7,298 bases of DNA from Deltaproteobacteria bacterium (GCA_002730365.1 PBZZ01000024.1:1-7298), one strand, 5' to 3'. Shown: positions 1 through 4,897, numbered from the stretch's first letter. The notes: generated by a model not told the origin, from the sequence alone. Translations and numbers: made by a program.

Positions 1-131
1 TGATTAATTATTCTCCCATCTTTGTAAGTCAGAAAGACTCTTACCAGAGAAAAAACGTCAGCTTCCTTAATTTTGTTGTATCTGTCTGGTGCAATGCACC
101 AGCTAGCTTCTGCTGGATGTGTGGGAAGAAT
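1..131 (-). pseudogene. Relic of a third NTF2/SnoaL-like paralogue, running off the left edge
   Basis: The minus strand is open from a TAA at 132-134 to the window edge. From about position 98 downward it translates to C-I-A-P-D-R-Y-N-K-I-K-E, then V-F-S-L-V-R-V-F-L and T-Y-K-D-G-R-I-I. This matches the same part of the two tandem genes at 4898-5287 (C-I-E-R-Y ... T-Y-K-D-G-K-I-I) and 5358-5735 (H-R-Y-V-K-V ... Y-L-D-G-K-I-I), with spacing differing by only one or two residues. The DNA near the edge is also alike: the stretch reading ATTATTCTCCCATCTTTGTA has a near copy at 4978-4997. No start codon or N-terminal half (the D-F-S-L, Y-H-P region) lies upstream; the frame meets a stop and then the unrelated membrane ORF. 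It is therefore a 5'-truncated copy, although its C-terminal end outside the window may be intact. Confidence 0.75.
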
Positions 132-307
132 TTAGCGCCTTGATCGCTAGTGAGGACATAGAAGATGATGGCTGCTGCCACAGCACCAAGGCCAATGCCC
201 AGCCCCCAACTACCACTCTTTGCCGGGGTATAGCTGGTTGGTTCTGCTGGTTGCGGTGATAGAGACTGAGTAGACTGGTGTGCAGCCCGGATTCCAGCCC
301 GGTCCAT
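41..307 (-). CDS. Small single-pass membrane protein, function unknown
   Basis: This is an 88-residue ORF from the ATG at 307-305; a TTG two codons upstream (313) is an alternative start. Residues 1-32 are polar and rich in Ser, Pro, Gln and Thr. Residues 34-54 form one clear transmembrane helix rich in Gly and Ala (W-G-L-G-I-G-L-G, then A-A-A-I-I-F-Y-V-L). A short tail with Lys, His and Gln follows. I do not recognise the family. No good Shine-Dalgarno sequence precedes either start, and the start codon lies inside a 46-bp repeat shared with another gene's upstream region (2192-2236). The last 18 or so codons are read out of frame through the relic NTF2-like gene, so the native C-terminus was probably lost and the present one is a by-product of a rearrangement. 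It could be a decayed or chance ORF, but the helix argues for a real origin. Confidence 0.45.
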   Translation of the reverse strand: MDRAGIRAAHQSTQSLSPQPAEPTSYTPAKSGSWGLGIGLGAVAAAIIFYVLTSDQGAKFFPHIQQKLAGALHQTDTTKLRKLTFFLW

Positions 308-334
308 GTTCAAGCCGCAAGCGGTGTATGAAGG
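289..334. repeat. Copy A of a 45-46 bp dispersed repeat
   Basis: This segment aligns with 2192-2236 at about 33 of 45 positions with one or two single-base gaps. The shared blocks are GG(A)TTCC, GCC, GG, the exact 9-mer GTTCAAGCC, and TATGA(A/T)GG at the right end. The copy holds a short palindrome CCGC-AA-GCGG and a tandem AGCCCGG. It covers the start of the membrane ORF at 41-307. Its nature (recombination site, extragenic palindrome or old duplication) cannot be told from two copies. Confidence 0.5.
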
Positions 335-442
335 TGCACTAGTTAGTCGGTATCGATATTTTGAGGCGGTGTAGTGGAAGCGTTAGCAGTATAAAGGGGA
401 AAGAATGTACATTTTTTTGGTCTCTTTTTCAAAGGACATTAA

Positions 443-1102
443 ATGGCCCAATGGATTATACAACAAAAGTGGAGTGATGTTTTATTTGTTTCTTTTGAAG
501 TAGATTATGATCTATTAAGAAGCGAAATACCGAAAGATTTAGAGGTCGATACTTTTAATGGTAAAGCATATTTAAGTATTGTACCCTTTGTAATGTCTGA
601 TATTAGATTTTTCTTTACACCTTCTTTACCTTTTTCAAAACTAAGTGAATTAAACTTAAGAACCTATGTTCGATATAAAAATAAGCCGGGAATCTACTTT
701 TTTACATTAGACTCAGATCATAAACTAGGAAACTTTCTTGCTCAAAAAATCTTTAATTTACCATACAGATATGCAATTTTGGATATTAATGTTGATGACA
801 ATGTGTATGATGTTCAATCAAAGAATTCTCTGTCTTTAAAAGTTATGATTAAAGATAAAAAAATAAAGACTGATTTATCAAATTGGATCGCTGAAAGATA
901 TTGTTTGTATAATATTGTAGGTGAAAAAGTATCCAGAGGTGATGTTCTTCATCCAACCTGGAACCTCAAAGAAGCTGAAGTCATAAATATTGATGATCAA
1001 TTTTCTAAACAATTTAATCTAGATGTTTGTCCAACGCAATATCACTGTTTTTACTCAAAAGAGATAAATGTTAGATTTAGGCCATTTGTATATAATATCT
1101 AA
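443..1102 (+). CDS. DUF2071 (YqjF-like) family protein
   Basis: This 219-residue protein belongs to the DUF2071/COG2071 family, whose biochemical role is not established. The family pattern is visible throughout: an N-terminal W-x-D-V-L-F-V-S-F-E-V-D-Y-D-L-L-R stretch with E-I-P-K-D-L-E-V-D-T-F-N-G-K-A-Y and V-P-F near residues 10-50, then L-R-T-Y-V-R-Y-x-x-K-P-G-I-Y-F-F-T-L-D near 71-91 and L-P-Y-R-Y-A near 106-111. A late H-P-T-W-N-L and a C-terminal R-F-R-P-F follow. The length is slightly short for the family, but both ends look intact. AGGA lies seven bases before the ATG. The gene is far more AT-rich than its surroundings: 601-660, 841-900 and 961-1020 hold only 14, 14 and 16 G+C per 60, against 36 per 60 at 181-240 and 3361-3420. 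This suggests acquisition from an AT-rich donor. No neighbour gives a functional link. Confidence 0.85.
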   Translation: MAQWIIQQKWSDVLFVSFEVDYDLLRSEIPKDLEVDTFNGKAYLSIVPFVMSDIRFFFTPSLPFSKLSELNLRTYVRYKNKPGIYFFTLDSDHKLGNFLAQKIFNLPYRYAILDINVDDNVYDVQSKNSLSLKVMIKDKKIKTDLSNWIAERYCLYNIVGEKVSRGDVLHPTWNLKEAEVINIDDQFSKQFNLDVCPTQYHCFYSKEINVRFRPFVYNI

Positions 1103-1174
1103 CTCCATTTATTAGACAAAAACTATTCAAATCACTCATGAATATGATTCTGTACTATTCTATAGATGGAGTTA
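1100..1174. repeat. 75-bp element bounded by a perfect 9-bp inverted repeat
   Basis: TAACTCCAT (1100-1108) is the exact reverse complement of ATGGAGTTA (1166-1174), with 57 AT-rich bases between. The left arm contains the stop codon of the DUF2071 gene. The right arm contains the GGAG that serves as ribosome-binding site for the lipoprotein leader at 1177. If the stem forms in RNA, it would both close the upstream gene and hide that site. The outline recalls a simple integron attC, since ATCTAAC fits the RYYYAAC core, but the right end GTTAATA does not fit GTTRRRY. Confidence 0.55.
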
Positions 1175-1176
1175 AT

Positions 1177-1245
1177 ATGAGAATATTTTTAATAATTTTA
1201 ATTCTAACCTCGTGTAATGTTACAAGTAAAAATCCAGATTGTTGA
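1177..1245 (+). pseudogene. Lipoprotein signal-peptide stub (22 codons)
   Basis: A short ORF starts at ATG 1177 with GGAG six bases before it. It encodes a textbook lipoprotein leader, M-R-I-F-L-I-I-L-I-L, then the lipobox L-T-S-C (Cys13), then nine residues before a TGA at 1243-1245. It has good initiation signals but essentially no mature protein. The GNAT gene begins inside it in another frame (ATG at 1217). The simplest reading is that a lipoprotein gene lost its body when the acetyltransferase segment arrived. A small functional lipopeptide, or a leader whose translation drives the overlapping GNAT start, is also possible. Confidence 0.5.
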
Positions 1246-1624
1246 GGAAGTAGCTTCAGTAGACGATTTTCTTAGGCTAAGGAAAATATCTGGACTTAGT
1301 GAACGACCATTAGAAGCGGCTATAAAGGCGTTACCCAGAAGTTTGTATGGAGTACACATTATTATTGATGGAGCTGCGATAGGCATGGGAAGAATAGTTG
1401 GAGACGGAGCACTTAATTTTGAGATTGTCGATATTGCTGTCGATCCTAAGTATCAAAAACAAGGGTTTGGTCGCGTTATTATGGAACATATTATGGCATA
1501 TCTTGATAAGGAAGCACCCGCAGGTTGTTATATCACGCTTATGGCTGATGTTCCTGCACTATATGAAAAATTTGGTTTTGCCTTAGCTCGGCCTGAAAGT
1601 GAAGGGATGTACATTATCAAATAA
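1217..1624 (+). CDS. GNAT-family N-acetyltransferase
   Basis: This 135-residue protein has the Gcn5-related acetyltransferase fold, which moves an acetyl group from acetyl-CoA to an amine; the substrate cannot be read from sequence. The acetyl-CoA-binding motif A is clear: strand V-D-I-A-V-D-P (residues 71-77), then Q-K-Q-G-F-G-R-V (80-87), the canonical Q-x-x-G-x-G, with the following helix. Y-E-K-F-G-F (116-121) is the usual late motif before the final strand. Length is normal for a minimal GNAT. No Shine-Dalgarno precedes ATG 1217; the nearest one belongs to the lipoprotein stub that overlaps this start by 29 bases. Translation may therefore depend on coupling to that stub. It converges on the minus-strand gene ending at 1660. 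Membership in the superfamily is sure, the start less so. Confidence 0.88.
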   Translation: MLQVKIQIVEEVASVDDFLRLRKISGLSERPLEAAIKALPRSLYGVHIIIDGAAIGMGRIVGDGALNFEIVDIAVDPKYQKQGFGRVIMEHIMAYLDKEAPAGCYITLMADVPALYEKFGFALARPESEGMYIIK

Positions 1625-1643
1625 TCGGAGCTACCCGATGACA

Positions 1644-1682
1644 AGGAGTTTCGTATTAACTAACATGTTTTACCAAACTCCT
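1644..1682. terminator. Perfect 8-bp inverted repeat between convergent genes
   Basis: AGGAGTTT (1644-1651) pairs exactly with AAACTCCT (1675-1682) across 23 bases. A smaller hairpin, ATCGG (1624-1628) with CCGAT (1635-1639), lies just after the GNAT stop. The pair sits where the GNAT gene (plus) meets the secreted His-rich protein gene (minus, ending 1660), the place for a bidirectional terminator. Neither hairpin is followed by a T run, so intrinsic termination is uncertain. The arms repeat the AACTCC/GGAGTT core of the element at 1100-1174. Confidence 0.35.
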
Positions 1683-2178
1683 GGGAATTAATCTCAGCCA
1701 TAATTTCAATGAGGGGCTTCTCATCTAAATAGAGGTGTCCATCCATCATCCGTCGAAATTTATATCCAAAGACTTCGATTTCATCAGCTTTTTTAATCTT
1801 CTCGACGACCTTAGCCCAGAGGTCTTTCTTCCAGGAATCGATATAATAACATTTATTGTTAATCCCAATGAGTATCTCGTTTTTAAATTCAACCAACTTG
1901 ACAGGCAGCTTGGGTAGGAAGAAACCCCATCTCTTCGCTTCCTGATTCGCATGTCCTTCATGATAAAGAAGCTCGCATACTCCAATTCGTTGGGAGCAAT
2001 CTGCGTAGGCTAGTCCCCCAATTACAATCTGTGTATATCCCCGATTTTTATGCATCGCTTCATGCAGGGGGTGTATCCCCTCATGGTGATCGTGATCTTC
2101 TTCAGCATAAGTGCTACTGAAGTTCATCAGTAAAAAGAGTATTGCTAAAAAGTTCTTCACTTGAGTTGATTTTTTCAT
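1660..2178 (-). CDS. Secreted or periplasmic protein with His-rich N-terminus, function unknown
   Basis: This 172-residue protein has a good Sec signal peptide: K2 and K3, a hydrophobic core at 10-20, then S-S-T-Y-A with likely cleavage after Ala25. The mature protein begins with an acidic, histidine-rich stretch, H29, H31, H32, H36, H39 and H43, interspersed with Asp and Glu (E-E-D-H-D-H-H-E). Such a stretch could bind Zn, Cu or Ni. The body (47-172) is a mixed alpha/beta sequence with Cys61, Cys68 and further Cys in N-K-C-Y-Y and at the final residue; this even number could form disulfides after export. A second H-E-G-H lies near residues 73-76. I do not recognise the family. No strong Shine-Dalgarno precedes the start. 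The upstream region carries copy B of the dispersed repeat, and the gene's last codons are part of the 1644-1682 inverted repeat. Confidence 0.7.
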   Translation of the reverse strand: MKKSTQVKNFLAILFLLMNFSSTYAEEDHDHHEGIHPLHEAMHKNRGYTQIVIGGLAYADCSQRIGVCELLYHEGHANQEAKRWGFFLPKLPVKLVEFKNEILIGINNKCYYIDSWKKDLWAKVVEKIKKADEIEVFGYKFRRMMDGHLYLDEKPLIEIMAEINSQEFGKTC

Positions 2179-2191
2179 GCTGGATTTCTTT

Positions 2192-2236
2192 GGTTCCGGC
2201 CAGGCCGGAGTTCAAGCCCCAGGTTGTCTATGATGG
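2192..2236. repeat. Copy B of a 45-46 bp dispersed repeat, with a 15-bp palindrome
   Basis: This is the partner of 289-334 and shares GTTCAAGCC exactly. It holds the near-perfect palindrome TCCGGCC-A-GGCCGGA, a strong GC hairpin in AT-richer surroundings. It lies 13-58 bases upstream of the start of the minus-strand secreted protein at 2178, so in mRNA it would fall in the 5' untranslated leader. A hexamer pair CTTTGG (2188-2193) and CCAAAG (2241-2246) encloses most of it. Confidence 0.5.
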
Positions 2237-2269
2237 GATTCCAAAGTATCTTCATCAATTTCATTGACT

Positions 2270-2596
2270 CTAGATAGTAAGATCGCGAACTGATCGCATC
2301 CGATATTGGGGCGTTTTGGCTCTAACCTCTTCATTCTTGCTGTGCTCTGCTTTGCCATCATTTGGAGGGAAGTCTTTTCGATATGAATTGCGACAAATTA
2401 TCCACAGAACAATAAAGCCTGCTAAATAAAATGTGTCTGAGGAAAAGAATGCATCAAGGAAATTTGGTTTATAAGACATACTCTGTACGGTCCAAAATAT
2501 CCCCACACCGGCAAGCGCACAGCCACCTATCTTGGGGATTGCCTTTCAACCCTTTACGAATCTTTGAAATAACTCTTCCACTTTTTCGTCTGTCAT
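2270..2596 (-). pseudogene. Two-helix membrane protein gene interrupted by one in-frame TGA
   Basis: From ATG 2596-2594, with GGGGA four bases before it, the frame reads 16 residues (M-T-D-E-K-V-E-E-L-F-Q-R-F-V-K-G) and hits TGA at 2548-2546. The same frame then continues open for 91 codons to TAG at 2270. Read through, the product would be 108 residues: a charged start, transmembrane helix 1 at about 20-37 (I-G-G-C-A-L-A-G-V-G-I-F-W-T-V), helix 2 at about 54-68 (Y-L-A-G-F-I-V-L-W-I-I-C), and a polar Lys/Glu/Arg tail. Helix 1 begins before any internal start, so a shorter protein from the GTG at 2506 would begin in the middle of it. Nonsense mutation, sequencing error or UGA readthrough are all possible. 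TGG to TGA is one base change. The family is not recognised. Confidence 0.6.
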
Positions 2597-2635
2597 AGTT
2601 CCCCTTTAGTTTGATTTGAAATCTTTAGTGCAGGT

Positions 2636-2923
2636 TCATAAGAATCCATCACCCAAAGTAGCATTATAGTTGGATAGTACGTTGGTATCGGTATCTATCG
2701 GGGAACCTATTTTGAAAAACGCCTTTTCGTAGAATATTGTCGGAGAGTGCCCAGTCCTTCCCATGTAATTTTGCCATTTCTTTTTAGACCTAATCATAAT
2801 CATTGCAGTTAACGATTTATCCAATTGCTGATACGCTCTCCTGGCATCAGTTCCAGAATGGAAATGTATTGGATCTCTATTTTCTACAACTAGTTTAAAC
2901 TTTGGTTTGTGGGACTGGCCCAT
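2636..2923 (-). CDS. Small cytoplasmic protein, function unknown
   Basis: This 95-residue protein starts at ATG 2923. That start is chosen because AAGGAGG lies five bases before it, one of the best ribosome-binding sites in the window; a longer frame upstream has only a GTG start. The sequence is basic in its first half (K-P-K-F-K-L-V-V-E-N-R-D-P-I) and again at R-S-K-K-K-W (45-50). It has D-A-R-R-A-Y-Q-Q-L-D near 27-36 and no signal peptide or membrane helix. The C-terminal 25 residues are polar and look flexible. Size and charge would suit a small RNA- or protein-binding factor, but no motif supports that. It lies 39 bases upstream of the interrupted membrane gene, so they may share a transcript. 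Confidence 0.6.
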   Translation of the reverse strand: MGQSHKPKFKLVVENRDPIHFHSGTDARRAYQQLDKSLTAMIMIRSKKKWQNYMGRTGHSPTIFYEKAFFKIGSPIDTDTNVLSNYNATLGDGFL

Positions 2924-2995
2924 GATTTCCTCCTTCAGTAATTGGGTAATGTTCGGGAACTGCACACGCACAGCATTGTGGTATAATTGCCTCTT

Positions 2996-3175
2996 CTAAG
3001 ACCCAAATTTATTCCGGCCAAATGAACTGGGGTCCGGTTCGAACATACTGGTTCCTTGTTGTTGGCGAAGCATCATTTTTCGCTCTTCCGCTGCGAGGAA
3101 GGAATAGGATGGTTCTTGATGTAGTGTATTTGTCAGGGATTGAATCGATTTTGCGATCTTGGAAGTCAGTGACAT
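2996..3175 (-). CDS. Small hydrophilic protein, function unknown
   Basis: This 59-residue protein is called from ATG 3175, which follows AAGGAG with a five-base gap. The frame is open upstream to a GTG at 3274 that overlaps the end of the preceding gene, but that start lacks a well-spaced ribosome-binding site. The first 20 residues form a likely amphipathic helix (S-L-T-S-K-I-A-K-S-I-Q-S-L). A helical A-A-E-E-R-K-M-M-L-R-Q-Q-Q stretch follows near 28-40, and the tail is rich in Ser, Gly, Phe and Pro (F-E-P-D-P-S-S-F-G-R-N-K-F-G-S). There is no signal peptide. I cannot assign a family. It is the second gene of the minus-strand run and lies 92 bases after the exported 65-residue protein. Confidence 0.55.
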   Translation of the reverse strand: MSLTSKIAKSIQSLTNTLHQEPSYSFLAAEERKMMLRQQQGTSMFEPDPSSFGRNKFGS

Positions 3176-3267
3176 AGTGTCTCCTTGTGCTCTAATTTTT
3201 AATGCAATGTGTGGGAGGGAAGCAGACTGTTGGACTTGGAAACCAGCCTGCTCCCGAAAGAGAGTGA

Positions 3268-3465
3268 TTAACACCCACCTTTTGAATCCAATGATCTAAC
3301 CTTACTCCATCTTACATCACTTGAGGAGGAGGCTTGGGGGAGATAGTGCAATGTTTCTGTATTTGATTCAGACGGCTCCTGTGCTGGCTTGATCGCCCGC
3401 TCCTGTGCCCAGGTCACTGGGATGAGTAGCAGGATGGTGAGTAGTGTGGCGGTGAGCTTCTTCAT
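3268..3465 (-). CDS. Small exported protein, function unknown
   Basis: This 65-residue protein has a clear Sec signal peptide: M-K-K-L, a hydrophobic core (T-A-T-L-L-T-I-L-L-L-I-P-V), then T-W-A-Q-E with likely cleavage after Ala20. The mature part is only about 45 residues, polar and probably unstructured, with a Ser cluster (S-S-S-S) and a single Cys at the very end (G-G-C). AGGT lies about five bases before the ATG. It heads the run of short minus-strand genes at 3465-2270. A hairpin at 3493-3514 lies in its upstream leader. The family is not recognised. Confidence 0.6.
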   Translation of the reverse strand: MKKLTATLLTILLLIPVTWAQERAIKPAQEPSESNTETLHYLPQASSSSDVRWSKVRSLDSKGGC

Positions 3466-3492
3466 CAGTACCTATTTGCGCTCTATTGTGGG

Positions 3493-3514
3493 TTGCTAGC
3501 TCCGTATCTAGCAA
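3493..3514. promoter_or_regulatory. Hairpin with 7-bp stem upstream of the small exported gene
   Basis: TTGCTAG (3493-3499) pairs with CTAGCAA (3508-3514) around an 8-base loop. It lies 28-49 bases upstream of the ATG at 3465. On the minus strand it is preceded, not followed, by a T run, so it does not look like a terminator of that strand. It could be a leader structure or an operator dyad. Confidence 0.3.
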
Positions 3515-3571
3515 AATAGATTGCAAAGCGGTAGGTGGGTTGGGGGATATAATCAGTGAAGCAGATAAGAG

Positions 3572-3706
3572 TCAGGGCAGATTCATCACAAGTCGTCTCA
3601 TGCGGTGCTCCATCTTTGTCTCTGTCCAGGCTTGTTTGTTGCCGTGCATTTGCGCACTACCAAAATGGAGCAGGAGCAGGAGGAAAGGGAGCTTAGTCGC
3701 TGCTTC
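3572..3706 (-). pseudogene. Remnant of a small exported protein lacking a start codon
   Basis: After a TAG at 3709-3707 the minus strand is open for 44 codons. It reads E-A-A-T-K-L-P-F-L-L-L-L-L-H-F-G-S-A-Q-M-H-G: a compact signal peptide with a Leu core and a plausible cleavage site after G-S-A. A basic, polar tail follows (T-E-T-K-M-E-H-R-M-R-R-L) to TGA at 3572. No ATG, GTG or TTG precedes the signal peptide. The codon for its Lys overlaps the TAA of the lipoprotein gene at 3693. The likeliest story is that the lipoprotein gene's arrival or a small deletion removed the start. Chance is not excluded for so short a frame. Confidence 0.35.
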
Positions 3707-4127
3707 CTAATCCAATAAGTTCAGCATAATCAATAATGATGCAGTTCTCTGGCAAACTATATTTGCCGTTGATATTGGATATTGAGGCTCCTGCACCCGC
3801 AACATTTCGACCGTTTAGTACAATTTCAAAAGTTTCTGTTTTAGAACTTGATCTGTCTAATTCACCAAATGCGTGTTTGTTTATTAGCGTAATTCCAGGA
3901 TCGATGGATGAAGTATCCGATATTAAGGTTTTGACGGTCACATCAACTTCCTTGTAATTGCAGGTATCATCTGGTGCGGTCACTTTTATTGTGTACCTGT
4001 ACCGGTCAATACCGGTCACACTTCCCTGTTCAATAATTTCCCCTTTTACTTGGCTATCTTCCATCGCACAAGAAGATAAGATGGTGAAAATGAAAAGCGC
4101 TATAAATACATAAAATATTGATTTCAT
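3693..4127 (-). CDS. Lipoprotein, function unknown
   Basis: This 144-residue protein has a type II (lipoprotein) signal peptide: M-K-S, a hydrophobic core rich in Phe and Ile, and the lipobox L17-S18-S19-C20, so it should be lipid-anchored at Cys20. The residues after Cys, A-M-E-D, do not give the classic Asp+2 inner-membrane retention signal, so outer-membrane sorting would be expected if the host is Gram-negative. The mature domain (about 27-144) is rich in Thr, Val and Ile with alternating beta-like strands (R-Y-R-Y-T-I-K-V-T, V-D-V-T-V-K-T-L, T-F-E-I-V-L-N-G). It resembles a small beta-sandwich. Cys56 and Cys129 could form a disulfide. The ribosome-binding site is weak. The family is not recognised. 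Confidence 0.75.
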   Translation of the reverse strand: MKSIFYVFIALFIFTILSSCAMEDSQVKGEIIEQGSVTGIDRYRYTIKVTAPDDTCNYKEVDVTVKTLISDTSSIDPGITLINKHAFGELDRSSSKTETFEIVLNGRNVAGAGASISNINGKYSLPENCIIIDYAELIGLGSSD

Positions 4128-4400
4128 ATGATTTATTTAAATATTTTGTTTTTACAAAAAGCCACTGCTATTGGTCACCGCATTCAAAAATTCATCCATA
4201 ACAATACTCGAACTAAGCGAACCAATAAACTGGATCAGCGTCTAAAAATGGGTAATTATTGAAATTTTATATAATAAATCAATAATTTCTGTGCCTTGAC
4301 TTCAAATGCTTATGGTGGGAGTTATCTCGGCAAATCTCGTATCCAACAGGATGCTATTCTGTTCACGGCAAAACAAACAACACATCAATGCGGAGATTCT
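4128..4400. promoter_or_regulatory. AT-rich divergent intergenic region with a TATAAT box
   Basis: The region separates the lipoprotein gene (minus) from the GFA-type gene (plus), so promoters for both should lie here. A perfect TATAAT occurs at 4270-4275 on the plus strand, but no convincing -35 box lies 16-18 bases before it. TTGACT at 4296-4301 resembles a -35 box, though the best -10 candidate, TTATCT at 4322, is 20 bases away. The plus-strand frame of the GFA gene is open back to a TTG at 4296, but this extension has no family resemblance and no ribosome-binding site. Confidence 0.3.
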
Positions 4401-4871
4401 ATGATCAAGCATCAAGGTGGTTGCCATTGCGGGAAAGTTCGTTTTCAAGCAGAAGCAGATCCTTGGATGGTCTTTCAATGCAATTGCATGCGCTGCCGAA
4501 GACTCCTTGGAACAGTGGCTGTTTTCATAATATTTGATGATAGCGCCAACGTTCAATTTAGCGGAGAAACTTCTGAATACGTGGCCAAAGGTGAGAGTGG
4601 TCTACCTGTACGTCACTACTTTTGTCCCGTGTGTGGAGCAATGATACACGTAGAAGCTGATGCTTATAATATGGGAGGTGCCGGAATTATTTTGGGCGCA
4701 TTTGATGATCCACATCAGTTCAAACCAGAATGGGAAAATTATACTGAGTTGAAGCTCAATTGGTTGCAAGACAATGGATGCATCAAGAAATCTTTTCAAG
4801 GCCAAGCAGGTGATGAACAGTTGGAGTGGATAATGGAAAATTATTTTGCCGAAGATAAAAACCATTCCTAA
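4401..4871 (+). CDS. GFA/CENP-V domain zinc protein (glutathione-dependent formaldehyde-activating enzyme family)
   Basis: This 156-residue protein carries the complete cysteine pattern of the GFA family (Mss4-like fold, zinc-binding). It has G-G-C8-H-C10-G near the start, C27-N-C29-M-R-C32-R-R, and F-C75-P-V-C78-G. The founding member was proposed to speed formation of S-hydroxymethylglutathione from formaldehyde and glutathione. Most members, including short ones like this, have no proven substrate, so formaldehyde handling should not be assumed. The start at 4401 is chosen because GGAG precedes it by six bases and because family members begin just before the G-G-C-H-C-G motif. The C-terminal 45 residues are more divergent and acidic. 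The gene converges on the NTF2-like gene ending at 4898, leaving 26 bases between them. Confidence 0.9.
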   Translation: MIKHQGGCHCGKVRFQAEADPWMVFQCNCMRCRRLLGTVAVFIIFDDSANVQFSGETSEYVAKGESGLPVRHYFCPVCGAMIHVEADAYNMGGAGIILGAFDDPHQFKPEWENYTELKLNWLQDNGCIKKSFQGQAGDEQLEWIMENYFAEDKNHS

Positions 4872-4897
4872 AAAGATGGTGTAGTACCTCCACCCAA

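Noticed and set aside
1100..1682. Integron cassette array with attC sites
   Set aside because: Single genes in mixed orientation and dyads at gene ends suggested it, but a scan for GTTRRRY cores found none at cassette borders (only within coding or leader sequence near 2665 and 3229), and no integrase gene is present.
2924..2995. 13-codon Cys-containing leader peptide (M-L-C-V-C ...) ending just before the ribosome-binding site of the 95-residue gene
   Set aside because: It has no ribosome-binding site of its own, and such a short frame is expected by chance.
3486..3710. 74-codon plus-strand ORF
   Set aside because: It has no ribosome-binding site or recognisable pattern, and lies antisense to the exported-protein remnant and the end of the lipoprotein gene. 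The reverse strand gives the more protein-like reading.
4296..4400. 35-codon N-terminal extension of the GFA-type gene from a TTG start
   Set aside because: No ribosome-binding site precedes the TTG, the extension has no family resemblance, and a well-placed GGAG precedes ATG 4401 directly before the conserved zinc motif.
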